Positions 7,884 to 15,957 of a DNA stretch of 16,472 nucleotides are shown piece after piece (the stretch's first letter is position 1; each line of letters opens with the position of its first letter). Origin of the DNA: Nitrospira sp. GTDB taxonomy: Bacteria; Nitrospirota; Nitrospiria; Nitrospirales; Nitrospiraceae. The position numbers were made by a program, and so were the translations under genes. The notes under the pieces were generated by a model. That model saw nothing but the letters and a program-made list of their open reading frames with translations. It had not been told where the DNA came from and made no database searches. Location of the stretch: NCBI GenBank assembly GCA_020697375.1, contig JAJFBJ010000069.1, positions 1-16,472 on the forward strand, given 5' to 3'.

Positions 7884-9016
7884 AGGCCTTTGCCAAGACG
7901 AGTTTCGCCGCACTGCTGGGATGGACGGGGGCCGACCGTGCGGTCAGCTCATGGGCGGGAACGATGAGGCTTCCACTGGTGGTGGGATATCATGCGGTCG
8001 TCGAGGATGTCCGCGCCCACGTCGGACGCGCGATTGCCCCCAATCTGATCAGTCTCAAGATGCTCGAACGCCAGTTGGAGTGGATCGGTCGGCGCTATCG
8101 CTTCATGACGCTGGACGATCTCGGTAGCCAATTGGAACGAGGACAACCGTTCGAGCGGCCATCCGCTGCCGTGACGTTCGATGACGGCTATGTCGGTGTC
8201 TACCATCATGCCCTGCCGCTGTTGAAGCGAATGGGCATTCCTGCTGGTGTCTTCATCGTGACGGAGTTGACAGGCCGTTCGGAACTCCAGTTGTACGACA
8301 AGATCTATTTGTTGTTGGAAAAGATTCTTCCGCTTCTCGGTCACTCCGAGACGCGATTGCGGCAGCTGCTACACACCAAGAACGTCTCCCTCGGCAAGCG
8401 TCACGGAGCACGGCGATTGGACGCCTTCGGCACGATGCGATGGCTGTTGAATATCCAAACGCAGAAAGGGCTTCGCCGCGTGATCGAGGCGTTAGAAACG
8501 ATGTCGGATATCCGGGACACGGACTATCCTGACTTGCAGATGTTGGATTGGGAGATGGTGCGTACGATGGACGCCTCCGGTATCACCATCGGATCCCATA
8601 CGCAAACACATGCGCTATTGACCGAAGAGAGCCTCGAGCGAGCTGCGAACCAGACGGTGGGATCCATGTATACGCTGAGCGATCGGCTTCAGCGTCCGGT
8701 CAGACACTTTGCCTATCCTGACGGACGCTTCAATGCCGCCGTCGTATCGGCCGTCGCGAAAGCCGGATACCGCTATGGCTACGGCACGTGTCTGCGGCGT
8801 GATCCGCGGTATCCCAATCTGACGATACCCCGTACGTTACTGTGGGAACGTTCGTGCGTGGATGCAGGGGGAAGATTTTCTCCCCCGCTCATGCGCTGTC
8901 ATGCCTACCGCTTGACGGATCTCTGGGCACCTTGCACGCACAATCACGGCGATTCCGCTGTGGCCATGGGCAACACTTCTCAGCGGCTCGAGGCCCGGCA
9001 GAGGCAGCATGCTTAA
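7877..9016 (+). CDS. Polysaccharide deacetylase (NodB homology, carbohydrate esterase 4 type)
   Basis: This 379-residue protein should remove N- or O-acetyl groups from a sugar in the glycan or its precursor. The metal site is visible. TFDDG (100-104) supplies the catalytic base Asp102 and ligand Asp103, and SHTQTH (240-245) gives ligands His241 and His245. RHFAYPDGRFN (276-286) matches the third motif. GYHAV (37-41) marks the early strand common in this family. Motifs 1 and 2 are about 137 residues apart against roughly 50 in compact NodB proteins, so a helical insert (about 132-220) is present. A hydrophobic N-terminus is absent apart from a weak patch (AALLGW), and no clear signal peptide is seen, so the protein may act in the cytoplasm on lipid-linked units. 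It overlaps neighbours by 7 and 8 nt. Confidence 0.88.
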   Translation: MLKAFAKTSFAALLGWTGADRAVSSWAGTMRLPLVVGYHAVVEDVRAHVGRAIAPNLISLKMLERQLEWIGRRYRFMTLDDLGSQLERGQPFERPSAAVTFDDGYVGVYHHALPLLKRMGIPAGVFIVTELTGRSELQLYDKIYLLLEKILPLLGHSETRLRQLLHTKNVSLGKRHGARRLDAFGTMRWLLNIQTQKGLRRVIEALETMSDIRDTDYPDLQMLDWEMVRTMDASGITIGSHTQTHALLTEESLERAANQTVGSMYTLSDRLQRPVRHFAYPDGRFNAAVVSAVAKAGYRYGYGTCLRRDPRYPNLTIPRTLLWERSCVDAGGRFSPPLMRCHAYRLTDLWAPCTHNHGDSAVAMGNTSQRLEARQRQHA

Positions 9017-10490
9017 GCCGGCCCTGACCCTCATGGCAGGCCGGACGCTCGGGTATGCCGTCTTGTTTCTCGTCCCGATCATCCTTGTCCGTCTGTTCAA
9101 CCAGGAAGAGTTCGGCACGTACAAACAAGTGTTCTTGCTCTATGGAACGATCCTCAATCTGGCGCAGGTGGGGATGTCGGAGAGTCTGTTCTATTTCATT
9201 CCTGGTTCATCAGAGGAAGCCGGCCGTTATGTCTGTAACTCGATATTGGTTCTTGGTGGCATCGGGCTCCTTACCGGAGGCCTGTTGTATCTCGGCGGAG
9301 AGCTGATCGCGCAATACCTCAACAATCAAGCTCTCGTGCCGCTGATGCCCTTACTGGCGGCATATTTCTTCCTGATGTTGGCGTCGTATGTGTTGGAAAT
9401 CGTCATGACGGCGCGCCACCAATATACGTATGCGGCGGCGTCTTACGGGTTGTCGGATGTCGCTCGCGCGGCCTTGATCGTTCTGCCGGCGCTGGTTTTT
9501 CAGACGGTTGCCAGTGTGCTCTATGGCGCCATCGTGCACGCACTGATCCGCCTCAGCGCGACCATTTGGTACAGCGTCAAGCAGTTCGGCGCCGGCCTGC
9601 GTCCGGACCGGTCAGTCCTTCTTCGGCAAATTGCCTACAGCATGCCCTTCGCGTTGTACGTCTTATTCCAAACGGGCCAGGAGTCGTTGCATCTCTTCGT
9701 CGTGTCCTCATGGTTTGACGCCACGACCTTTGCCATCTACTCCGTCGGATGCCTTCAGATCCCCCTGGCGGAGGTAATCAGCATGTCGGTGGTCAATGTC
9801 ATGATGGTCGGTATGGTGCAGGCTATTCGGGATGGTCGTGAGGCCGCCGTCGTTCCGATGTGGCACGACACCGTGCGAAAGCTGGCCCTCATATTTTTCC
9901 CGTTCGTGGCGATGCTGCTCATCACCGCTCGAGATCTCATCGTGTTCCTTTTTACCGATGCGTACGCGGCCAGCGTTCCCATTTTTCGAACCTGGTCGCT
10001 TGTCGTCCTGTTGTGGGCCTTTCCTATGGACGCATTGCTCCGCGTCTATGCGCAAACACCCTTCTTACTGTTCATTAATGTCGTCAAATTCATTTTCGTC
10101 GCGGGGGCAATCTACTGGTTTGTATCGGAACTGGGCTTGATCGGCCCTGTCGTGATCACCCTGCTCGCTTTGGCAGCAGGGAAGGCCATCGGCCTGGCAC
10201 GCATGATGATGCGCGGGCCTCTGACCGCGGGCAATGTCCTGCCATGGCGCAGTCTTCTTGAAATCAGCTTGGTGGCGGGTGCCGCGGCACTTCCTGTCTG
10301 GTGGATCACAGCACAGGTTTCCGCGCCTCCCGTAGCTCGGCTCGCGATGACCACACTGATGTATGGGTTGGCCTATGTTGGTCTTGCGCTACTGTGTGGG
10401 GTCATTCGAAAGACCGAACAGGATCGTGTGCTGCGCTGGATTCAGCCGGCGTGGAGTCCCGTGCGCTTAAAAGCGCTCTTTATGAGATGA
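9009..10490 (+). CDS. Polysaccharide flippase (Wzx / MOP superfamily)
   Basis: This 493-residue protein has about twelve to fourteen hydrophobic segments spread over its whole length (for example 12-30, 78-97, 112-133, 152-173, 296-315, 327-344, 353-373, 377-395, 417-434 and 443-465). The N-terminus GRTLGYAVLF followed by EEFGTYKQVFLLYG (33-46) is characteristic of polysaccharide biosynthesis exporters. Such proteins move undecaprenyl-diphosphate-linked repeat units from the cytoplasmic to the periplasmic face, which fits the polymerase, Wzz and initiating transferase genes in this operon. The start ATG overlaps the deacetylase stop by 8 nt and is preceded by GAGG at 9001-9004. No catalytic residues can be cited for this family. 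The assignment rests on the hydrophobic pattern, the N-terminal signature and context. Confidence 0.88.
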   Translation: MLKPALTLMAGRTLGYAVLFLVPIILVRLFNQEEFGTYKQVFLLYGTILNLAQVGMSESLFYFIPGSSEEAGRYVCNSILVLGGIGLLTGGLLYLGGELIAQYLNNQALVPLMPLLAAYFFLMLASYVLEIVMTARHQYTYAAASYGLSDVARAALIVLPALVFQTVASVLYGAIVHALIRLSATIWYSVKQFGAGLRPDRSVLLRQIAYSMPFALYVLFQTGQESLHLFVVSSWFDATTFAIYSVGCLQIPLAEVISMSVVNVMMVGMVQAIRDGREAAVVPMWHDTVRKLALIFFPFVAMLLITARDLIVFLFTDAYAASVPIFRTWSLVVLLWAFPMDALLRVYAQTPFLLFINVVKFIFVAGAIYWFVSELGLIGPVVITLLALAAGKAIGLARMMMRGPLTAGNVLPWRSLLEISLVAGAAALPVWWITAQVSAPPVARLAMTTLMYGLAYVGLALLCGVIRKTEQDRVLRWIQPAWSPVRLKALFMR

Positions 10491-10500
10491 GAGGGCAGAC

Positions 10501-11607
10501 GTGCCACACATTACCATTGTCGCTCCCCATGTGACGAAGTCCGGCGGCGGTCAAGCGCTGCATGCGGCGGACTTGTGCGACCGTCTGCGACGAGAAGGGT
10601 ATTCGGTGCAATTGCTGCCGATCGACCCGGATTTTCCGCCCGGGGCCGGTTGGGTGCGACGTGTTCCGTATCTCCGCACCCTGCTTAATCAGAGTCTGTA
10701 CCTTCCCAGCCTGCTCACGTTGCGCCGGAGCGACATCGTCCATGTATCATCAGCCTCCTACTGGTCCTTTCTGCTTGCACCGCTTCCGGCCATGATCATC
10801 GGACGGCTCTTGGGCAAGCCCGTGATCCTGAATTATCACAGTGGAGAGGCAGCCGATCATCTCGCCCGGTGGGGTGTACTGATTCACCCGTGGTTGTCGC
10901 TGGCGGACGAAATCGTTGTCCCCTCAGAGTACTTGGCTCAGGTCTTCAGGTCCCACGGCTATTGCACCAGGGTCATTCATAATACCGTCGATACAAGCCG
11001 GTTCGTGTATCGGGTACGCGATCCCCTTCGGCCCCGCTTGCTTTCCACACGGAATTTCGAATGGTATTACGGGGTTGATTACACGTTGCGTGCATTCAAG
11101 CTGATCCAGCGGACCTATCCTGAAGCCACGCTCGAAATAGCTGGTGCAGGCAGTCGCGAAAGAGGCCTTCACGCCCTGACCCGCTCACTAAAGCTGACCG
11201 GCGTGCGCTTCCTCGGGCCAGTCGCCCCCTCGGACGTACCGGCTCTTCACGAACGCGCTGACATTTTGATGAACTCCTCTCTCATCGACAATCAGCCGCT
11301 CTCGATCCTGGAAGCCATGGCGTCTGGCCTGCCCGTCGTGAGCACCGATGTCGGCGACGTCGCCAATATGATCGAACATGGAGTCAGCGGGACGATTGTT
11401 CCCCAGAAGGATCCCGCCGCGATGGCGGCAGCCGTGGTCTTTTTGCTCAAATACCCTGACGCGGCGCGCGCGATGGCTTCACGAGCCGTCGAGCGGCTGG
11501 GTCGCTATTCCTGGAACCGGGTCGGATGTCAGTGGTCAGACCTCTACTCGGATGTATTACAACGGCGCCCGAGTGAGCGCCCTGGTGGAATCCGGCATGC
11601 AGCCTAA
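10501..11607 (+). CDS. Glycosyltransferase family 4, divergent donor-site motif
   Basis: This 368-residue GT-B enzyme starts with GTG. SD GAGGG at 10491-10495 sits 5 nt upstream, just after the flippase stop. The N-terminal half shows ITIVAPHVTKSGGGQAL (4-20) with a glycine-rich acceptor loop, DIVHVSSASYW (78-88) and NYHSGE (111-116). The linker has VIHNTVDTSRF (158-168), corresponding to the IPNGVD motif. In the C-terminal half, the segment that normally holds an R...K pair reads RNFEWYYGVDYTLRAF (184-199), where Lys is replaced by Tyr. The usual E-x7-E becomes Asp263-x7-Glu271 (DNQPLSILEAMASG). Similar DNQPLSILEAM forms exist in one GT4 subgroup (from memory), so the enzyme may still be active. 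It overlaps the next gene by 11 nt. Donor and linkage are unknown. Confidence 0.88.
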   Translation: MPHITIVAPHVTKSGGGQALHAADLCDRLRREGYSVQLLPIDPDFPPGAGWVRRVPYLRTLLNQSLYLPSLLTLRRSDIVHVSSASYWSFLLAPLPAMIIGRLLGKPVILNYHSGEAADHLARWGVLIHPWLSLADEIVVPSEYLAQVFRSHGYCTRVIHNTVDTSRFVYRVRDPLRPRLLSTRNFEWYYGVDYTLRAFKLIQRTYPEATLEIAGAGSRERGLHALTRSLKLTGVRFLGPVAPSDVPALHERADILMNSSLIDNQPLSILEAMASGLPVVSTDVGDVANMIEHGVSGTIVPQKDPAAMAAAVVFLLKYPDAARAMASRAVERLGRYSWNRVGCQWSDLYSDVLQRRPSERPGGIRHAA

Positions 11608-13411
11608 CGCCGCCGTTTCGACCATGGAACAGACGGACACCCGGCGACCGTCGACCGGTCCGCTGCGTGTCGAGGTGGTGAGGGATTACCGCGCCTTCTT
11701 GAAGCTTGAACCTGAGTGGAATCGGCTGGTGGAGGAAGCGGGAATCGATTTTCCGTTTGTCCGGCATGAATGGATTCGAGCCGACTGGGATTGCTTCCAT
11801 CACAAGGCCACCCTCCATATTCTCATCGTGCATGACCGCGGACGTCCCCTGGCGATCGTTCCACTGATGCGGGAAGACGTCAGAATGTATGGACTTCCCG
11901 TGCGGCGGTTGCGGGGAATAGCCCATGTCTACACGGAGCGGTTTGATTTTATCCTTTCGATCAGGCCTCAAGAGTGCTGCGCAGCGATTTGGACGCATCT
12001 CGCCGATTCTGCGCATCAGTGGGATGTGCTTGAACTGCCACACTTACCGGCCGCAAGCCCTACGCTCGACATGTTTCCCCCATTGGCGGAGCGAATGCGA
12101 TGTGCCGTCAATCGTTGGCCGTCGGCAGAGTCCCCCTATGTCGCGGTCCGCGAGACATGGGATACCTATTGCAAAGGCCTCAAAAAAACGCACCGGCACG
12201 ACATGAGAAAACGGGTGGCGAATCTGGGACAGCATGGTCCGCTGGAACTGGAAGTGATCCTGTCGGACCGGTGCATCGATCGCGATTTCGAAGATGCCCT
12301 CAGATTGGAATCCTCGGCCTGGAAGGGGGCAGAAGGGACGGCCATCGAGAGTCGCAAAGACAGCACATCCTTTTACCGTGATGTCATACACCTCGCGGTG
12401 CGCAATGCTTGGCTTCGGCTGTACTTTTTGAAAGTGGGTGGTGTTCGTATCGCGGTGCGAATCGCGCTCCTGTTCCAGAATAAATTGTACATGCTGAAGG
12501 CGGGGTACGATCCGCAATACGCTTCATATGCTCCGGGACATGTTTTATCCATGAAGATCCTCGAAGAAGCCTGGCGACTCAAATTGCACGAAGTGGACTT
12601 TCTCGGTGATGCGGAACGATGGAAGCTGGATTGGGCAACCGACCTGCATCGGCATTTCTGGCTCTTTGTCTTCCCTGACCGTTTCAAATCCCGCCTCCTC
12701 TACCATCTTAAGGTCCGCGTGATGCCGCGTATTAAGGCCACGAGAAGGGCAGTGGTGCGTCACGGAGTCCGTGGCTGTCTCACGCTCGCGGCACGTCATG
12801 CGAAGCAATATGTGCTGACGACTTTGTATCGACATGAGCGTCATGTCTGGTATGTGGCCGCGCCGGTGGACGTTCACGCGCGTCCCTTGCCGGCCGGGTT
12901 GAAGCTGCGCCGGTCCCGTCGTGAACATCTCGATCTTCTGACTCAGTCCAATCTGTACGGATGGAGTGCGGCGGAATCATTTATGGGGGAAGGCGGAGAC
13001 CTTTGGATGGTGCGCGATAGTCAGCGGGCCGTGTTTTGTTGTTGGGTCTTTCGGAAGCGCATGCCGACGGTCGCTGCGCGAGGTGGCTGGAAGGACCTTC
13101 CCGCGAAGACTGTGTGTCTCGAAGGGGTGGTGACGGACCCCGAATATCGCGGGCGTGGGATCGCACCGGCGGCTTGGGCCTTGATCGCTCAAAATCTGCA
13201 TGCTGAGGGGATGCGCACCATCGCCATCAAAGTGGAGGAGAAGAACCAGTCCATGCGACGGGCGGTTCAAAAAGCCGGGTTCCACGAATTGGCGATTACG
13301 GACCTCCGCCAGGTTGCGGGACACTGCCGGATCCAGGTGGTGCCGGTCAATCAGACTTCCGGTCGCGGTGCGGACATCCTGGCCGAAGTTCAAAAGCTTG
13401 CCAAGAATTGA
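11597..13411 (+). CDS. Double acyltransferase: FemAB/CelD-like domain fused to a classical GNAT domain
   Basis: This 604-residue protein has two N-acyltransferase-type modules. Residues 24-400 form a FemAB/BcsL-like unit: VRDYRAFLKL (28-37), FVRHEWIRADW (54-64), RLRGIAHVYTERFD (104-117), YCKGLKKTHRHDMRKR (191-206), AWKGAEGTAI (241-250) and MLKAGYDPQYASYAPGH (299-315). Residues 435-583 form a separate GNAT fold with the acetyl-CoA loop DPEYRGRGIAP (514-524) and KVEEKNQSMRRAVQKAGF (545-562). The N-terminal unit is a paralogue of the protein at 14713-15948: 39 of 65 residues are identical over the first block by hand alignment. The frame is open upstream to 11378, but that part shadows the GT4 gene. 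ATG 11597, 7 nt after a GGTGGA-like SD (11584-11589), is chosen; ATG 11624 is an alternative. Likely role: acylating amino sugars of the repeat unit. Confidence 0.85.
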   Translation: MQPNAAVSTMEQTDTRRPSTGPLRVEVVRDYRAFLKLEPEWNRLVEEAGIDFPFVRHEWIRADWDCFHHKATLHILIVHDRGRPLAIVPLMREDVRMYGLPVRRLRGIAHVYTERFDFILSIRPQECCAAIWTHLADSAHQWDVLELPHLPAASPTLDMFPPLAERMRCAVNRWPSAESPYVAVRETWDTYCKGLKKTHRHDMRKRVANLGQHGPLELEVILSDRCIDRDFEDALRLESSAWKGAEGTAIESRKDSTSFYRDVIHLAVRNAWLRLYFLKVGGVRIAVRIALLFQNKLYMLKAGYDPQYASYAPGHVLSMKILEEAWRLKLHEVDFLGDAERWKLDWATDLHRHFWLFVFPDRFKSRLLYHLKVRVMPRIKATRRAVVRHGVRGCLTLAARHAKQYVLTTLYRHERHVWYVAAPVDVHARPLPAGLKLRRSRREHLDLLTQSNLYGWSAAESFMGEGGDLWMVRDSQRAVFCCWVFRKRMPTVAARGGWKDLPAKTVCLEGVVTDPEYRGRGIAPAAWALIAQNLHAEGMRTIAIKVEEKNQSMRRAVQKAGFHELAITDLRQVAGHCRIQVVPVNQTSGRGADILAEVQKLAKN

Positions 13412-13414
13412 GGG

Positions 13415-13421
13415 AAGGAGG
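13415..13421 (+). promoter_or_regulatory. Shine-Dalgarno site of the DegT-like gene
   Basis: AAGGAGG lies 10 nt before ATG 13432, slightly longer than ideal. A TTG at 13408, overlapping the upstream stop as TTGA, is the only earlier in-frame start. It has no SD of its own and would add eight polar residues. ATG 13432 is therefore preferred. Confidence 0.7.
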
Positions 13422-13431
13422 CGCAGAAGCA

Positions 13432-14604
13432 ATGTATCTGCCCGCATGGCCAGGCCTGGGATTGAAAGAGTTGGCCGGAATGACAGGCGGCCATCTTCTC
13501 CCGTTTCCTCTCGAAGCACAACACACGACCTATTTTCACACGGCCCGGAGTGCCATCTATTACCTGTTCAAGGAGTTGGTGAAGAGCGGCCGTGGCGTGG
13601 TGCTGGTCCCCGACTACCACATGGGTAACGAAGTACGGGCGATTCGTGCTTCCGGAGCGCAGATCGCATGGTATCCGGCGACCAGGCGGTTCGAAATTGA
13701 CTTGGACGGGCTGCGCCGGACTTGCCAACGCGCGCGTGCTCAGGTGCTGTTTGTCATTCACTATGCCGGTTGGCCGCAACAGATCGAAGCCCTGCGAACG
13801 CTCTGCGATGAGTACGAGATGGTACTGGTGGAGGATTGCGCGATGGCTCTGCTCACAGAGCGGGGGGGACGGCCCGTCGGCACCTGGGGCGACTACGCCA
13901 TCTTCTGTCTCTATAAGACGCTTCCGCTTCCCGACGGAGCCGTCCTTGTTCAAAATCGAGGGCGATTCGACCAGTTGACTGCTCTGCCATTGCGGAGAAG
14001 CGGCCGCATCTTCACCGCCGGCCGCATCGCTGAACTCGGTTTGGAACGGATACGGAGCCGCTGGCCGAACATGGGGCGGCATTTGATGGACTGGAAACTC
14101 GCTGCCGGCCGTTTGCTGACTCGGCTCCGCGTCGAACGGGTTCCAGTCGGGGATACCGGATTCGATGTCGCCAACGTCGATATCGGAATGGCGCCTGTTT
14201 CGCGGCGGTTGCTGACCCGGCTGGACTACGATGATATCAAGAAACGACGGCACGAACATTTTCATCGCTTGGCTGAGGAGTTCACTGCAGAAGCAGTACG
14301 CACGGATCTGGAGCCAGGGGTCTGTCCGTTGTTCTTCCCATTGCTCGTGGCCGACAAGGAGAGAGCGGCACAGGCACTCTGGAGCCGTGGCGTAATGGCG
14401 ACGCCACTCTGGAATGAGGGTGATGTGTCCCTCGGATCGCATGAAGGGGAGGCATCACGCTTTCTTCGCCGTCATGTATTGGAACTGCCGATTCATCAGG
14501 ACCTGAGTCAGGAACACCTCGTATACATGGCACGACAGGTGAGGGATTTGGGCATCGCGCTGGGTTCTGAGTCTATACGCGAGCCGGAATTCCAGCCGGT
14601 GTGA
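13432..14604 (+). CDS. DegT/DnrJ/EryC1/StrS-like PLP enzyme (sugar aminotransferase family)
   Basis: This 390-residue protein has fold-type I features. The family's substrate-side start TYFHTARSAIYYLF (33-46) resembles the 'sGr.Al' helix. LVPDYHMGNEVRAI (58-71) matches the 'PsyTf.at..ai' region. The cofactor site has VEDCAMAL (133-140), with Asp135 expected to contact the pyridine nitrogen, and GTWGDYAIFCLYK (150-162), where Lys162 is the candidate Schiff-base lysine, followed by TLPLPDGAVL. Classical members have GEGG after the lysine; here it is PDGA, marking a divergent branch. The likely role is transamination of a nucleotide-linked keto sugar to an amino sugar, whose new amine could be acylated by the flanking acyltransferases. 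No 4,6-dehydratase is in the window to make the keto substrate, so the reaction is inferred. It lies 20 nt after the double acyltransferase and is followed by a 108 nt gap. Confidence 0.82.
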   Translation: MYLPAWPGLGLKELAGMTGGHLLPFPLEAQHTTYFHTARSAIYYLFKELVKSGRGVVLVPDYHMGNEVRAIRASGAQIAWYPATRRFEIDLDGLRRTCQRARAQVLFVIHYAGWPQQIEALRTLCDEYEMVLVEDCAMALLTERGGRPVGTWGDYAIFCLYKTLPLPDGAVLVQNRGRFDQLTALPLRRSGRIFTAGRIAELGLERIRSRWPNMGRHLMDWKLAAGRLLTRLRVERVPVGDTGFDVANVDIGMAPVSRRLLTRLDYDDIKKRRHEHFHRLAEEFTAEAVRTDLEPGVCPLFFPLLVADKERAAQALWSRGVMATPLWNEGDVSLGSHEGEASRFLRRHVLELPIHQDLSQEHLVYMARQVRDLGIALGSESIREPEFQPV

Positions 14605-14712
14605 TCCATGCGAGGACAGTGAACACGTATTAGGGATCCACTCAGATTACGGATGACTCATTCTATGCCTGCATCTTCGCGTCATACTCAGAGCAACAAG
14701 GAGGGAAGTGGC
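14605..14712 (+). other. Longest gap between the genes, 108 nt, no clear signal
   Basis: No convincing -35/-10 pair, hairpin or small ORF with its own SD is visible apart from the SD of the next gene near its 3' end. The following frame is open here from ATGs at 14653 and 14665, but these lack an SD. The gap is compatible with simple continuation of the operon. Confidence 0.5.
14698..14705 (+). promoter_or_regulatory. Strong Shine-Dalgarno site deciding the start at 14713
   Basis: AAGGAGGG is an almost perfect anti-16S match, 7 nt before ATG 14713. It makes that ATG a better start than the in-frame ATGs at 14653 and 14665, which would add 20 or 16 low-complexity residues and have no SD. Confidence 0.78.
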
Positions 14713-15948
14713 ATGCAAACGGCGGCGATCAGTCCGGTGGAGGAGCAGGAGTCGGTGCAGCCACATGAACGAATCGGGACCGGCCCGCCGGAGGAGGTGC
14801 CGGTCGAAGAGTTATCGGTCGATGTCGTTCGGGATTATGAATCCTTTGTCGCGCTGAAATCGGTTTGGAATCGGCTCGTCGCTGAGGCGGGCATCGATCA
14901 TCCTTTCATCCGGCATGAATGGGTCCGGACCTGGTGGGAGTCTTTCGAGCATCACGGCACCCTGCACATACTGGTCGTCCGGGAAGGGAGTGAGCCGATC
15001 GCGATCGCGCCGCTGATGTTCGACCATGGCCGTCTATTTGGGTGGCGCGTCCGCCGCTTACGCGGCATCGCCAATGTCTATACCGAGCGGTTCGATATCA
15101 TTCTGACCCGCAGGGCGGAAGAGGCCTCGAGAGCCATTTGGCAGTTCCTTTCGGGGGAGGCCTCCACATGGGACGTGTTGGAGCTGCGGCAAATCCCGGA
15201 TGGCGCGCGGGGAGTGGAACATCTCCGCTTCTGGGCATTCGAAGGCAAATTTCTGCTTGGCCAATGGCATTCATCCGACGGTCCATTCATTCCGATCGAT
15301 CGACCATGGGAAGCCTATGCGAAAACCTTGTCCAGGAAACATTTATCCAACTTGCGCGGTCGTGCGAGGGGATTGCATCGAATCGGAGAAGTCCAGCATG
15401 AGATTGTGACGGGCGGTGAACATTTGAAGCGCGCCTTGGACGAGGCCTTCTTGCTGGAGGCGGCCGCTTGGAAGGGGAAAGCCGGTACCGCAATCATGAA
15501 TCGGGGCGATCGCCTTTCCTTCTACCGTACGCTGTTGACGCGAGCGTCGGAAGCAGGGTGGCTGCAACTGCATTTTTTGGCGGTCAAAGGGAAACGGATC
15601 GCGGTGCAAATTACTCTGGTCATTCAGAACAAGCTCTATATCCTCAAATCAGGCTATGATCCGCATTTTGCGCCTTTTGCACCTTCTCTGCTGCTGTGTG
15701 AAATGATGTTACGGGATGCCTGGGCACGGGGCTTGGTTGAGGTAGATTTTCTTGGCAATTCAGAGCGCTGGAAGCTCGAGTGGGCCCGTGAGAGCAGGCC
15801 GCATTCCTGGGTATTCATATTTCCGAATCGCCCGCCGTTGCGTCTGTTGCATCGACTGAAATTTTCGGTCTTACCGCGGCTGCAGAAATATGCCGCCTAT
15901 CGCTATCTCCGAAACGGAATTTGCGGGCTGAAATTCGGTGAGGATTAG
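14713..15948 (+). CDS. FemAB/CelD-like acyltransferase (GNAT, Acetyltransf_6 type)
   Basis: This 411-residue protein begins with a polar, Glu/Pro-rich leader (1-33) and continues with one FemAB/BcsL-type unit. Landmarks are VVRDYESFVALKSVWNRL (38-55), FIRHEWVRTWWESF (65-78), RRLRGIANVYTERFD (114-128), SRKHLSNLRGRARG (207-220), AAWKGKAGTAI (251-261), YILKSGYDPHFAPFAPS (309-325) and VDFLGNSERWKLEWA (344-358). These align, in order and spacing, with the N-terminal unit of the protein at 11597-13411, so the two are paralogues. The present one lacks the C-terminal GNAT. Family members transfer acyl or aminoacyl groups; the substrate here is presumably a sugar amine or hydroxyl in the repeat unit, an inference from context. 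No signal peptide or membrane segment is seen, so it should act in the cytoplasm. It is the last gene before a possible weak terminator. Confidence 0.87.
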   Translation: MQTAAISPVEEQESVQPHERIGTGPPEEVPVEELSVDVVRDYESFVALKSVWNRLVAEAGIDHPFIRHEWVRTWWESFEHHGTLHILVVREGSEPIAIAPLMFDHGRLFGWRVRRLRGIANVYTERFDIILTRRAEEASRAIWQFLSGEASTWDVLELRQIPDGARGVEHLRFWAFEGKFLLGQWHSSDGPFIPIDRPWEAYAKTLSRKHLSNLRGRARGLHRIGEVQHEIVTGGEHLKRALDEAFLLEAAAWKGKAGTAIMNRGDRLSFYRTLLTRASEAGWLQLHFLAVKGKRIAVQITLVIQNKLYILKSGYDPHFAPFAPSLLLCEMMLRDAWARGLVEVDFLGNSERWKLEWARESRPHSWVFIFPNRPPLRLLHRLKFSVLPRLQKYAAYRYLRNGICGLKFGED

Positions 15949-15957
15949 ACCGCTTCG

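Noticed and set aside
11378..11596. N-terminal extension of the double acyltransferase back to 11378
   Set aside because: It is out-of-frame reading of the GT4 C-terminus and has no family similarity; the FemAB-like unit starts after 11597.
13390..14442. Long - strand ORF of 350 codons opposite the DegT-like gene
   Set aside because: It is entirely antisense to a gene with clear PLP-enzyme motifs, has no recognisable domain, and is rich in His, Arg, Pro and Gln as expected of a high-G+C shadow frame.
14653..14712. Twenty-residue N-terminal extension of the last acyltransferase
   Set aside because: The ATGs at 14653 and 14665 lack an SD, while ATG 14713 has AAGGAGGG at ideal spacing.
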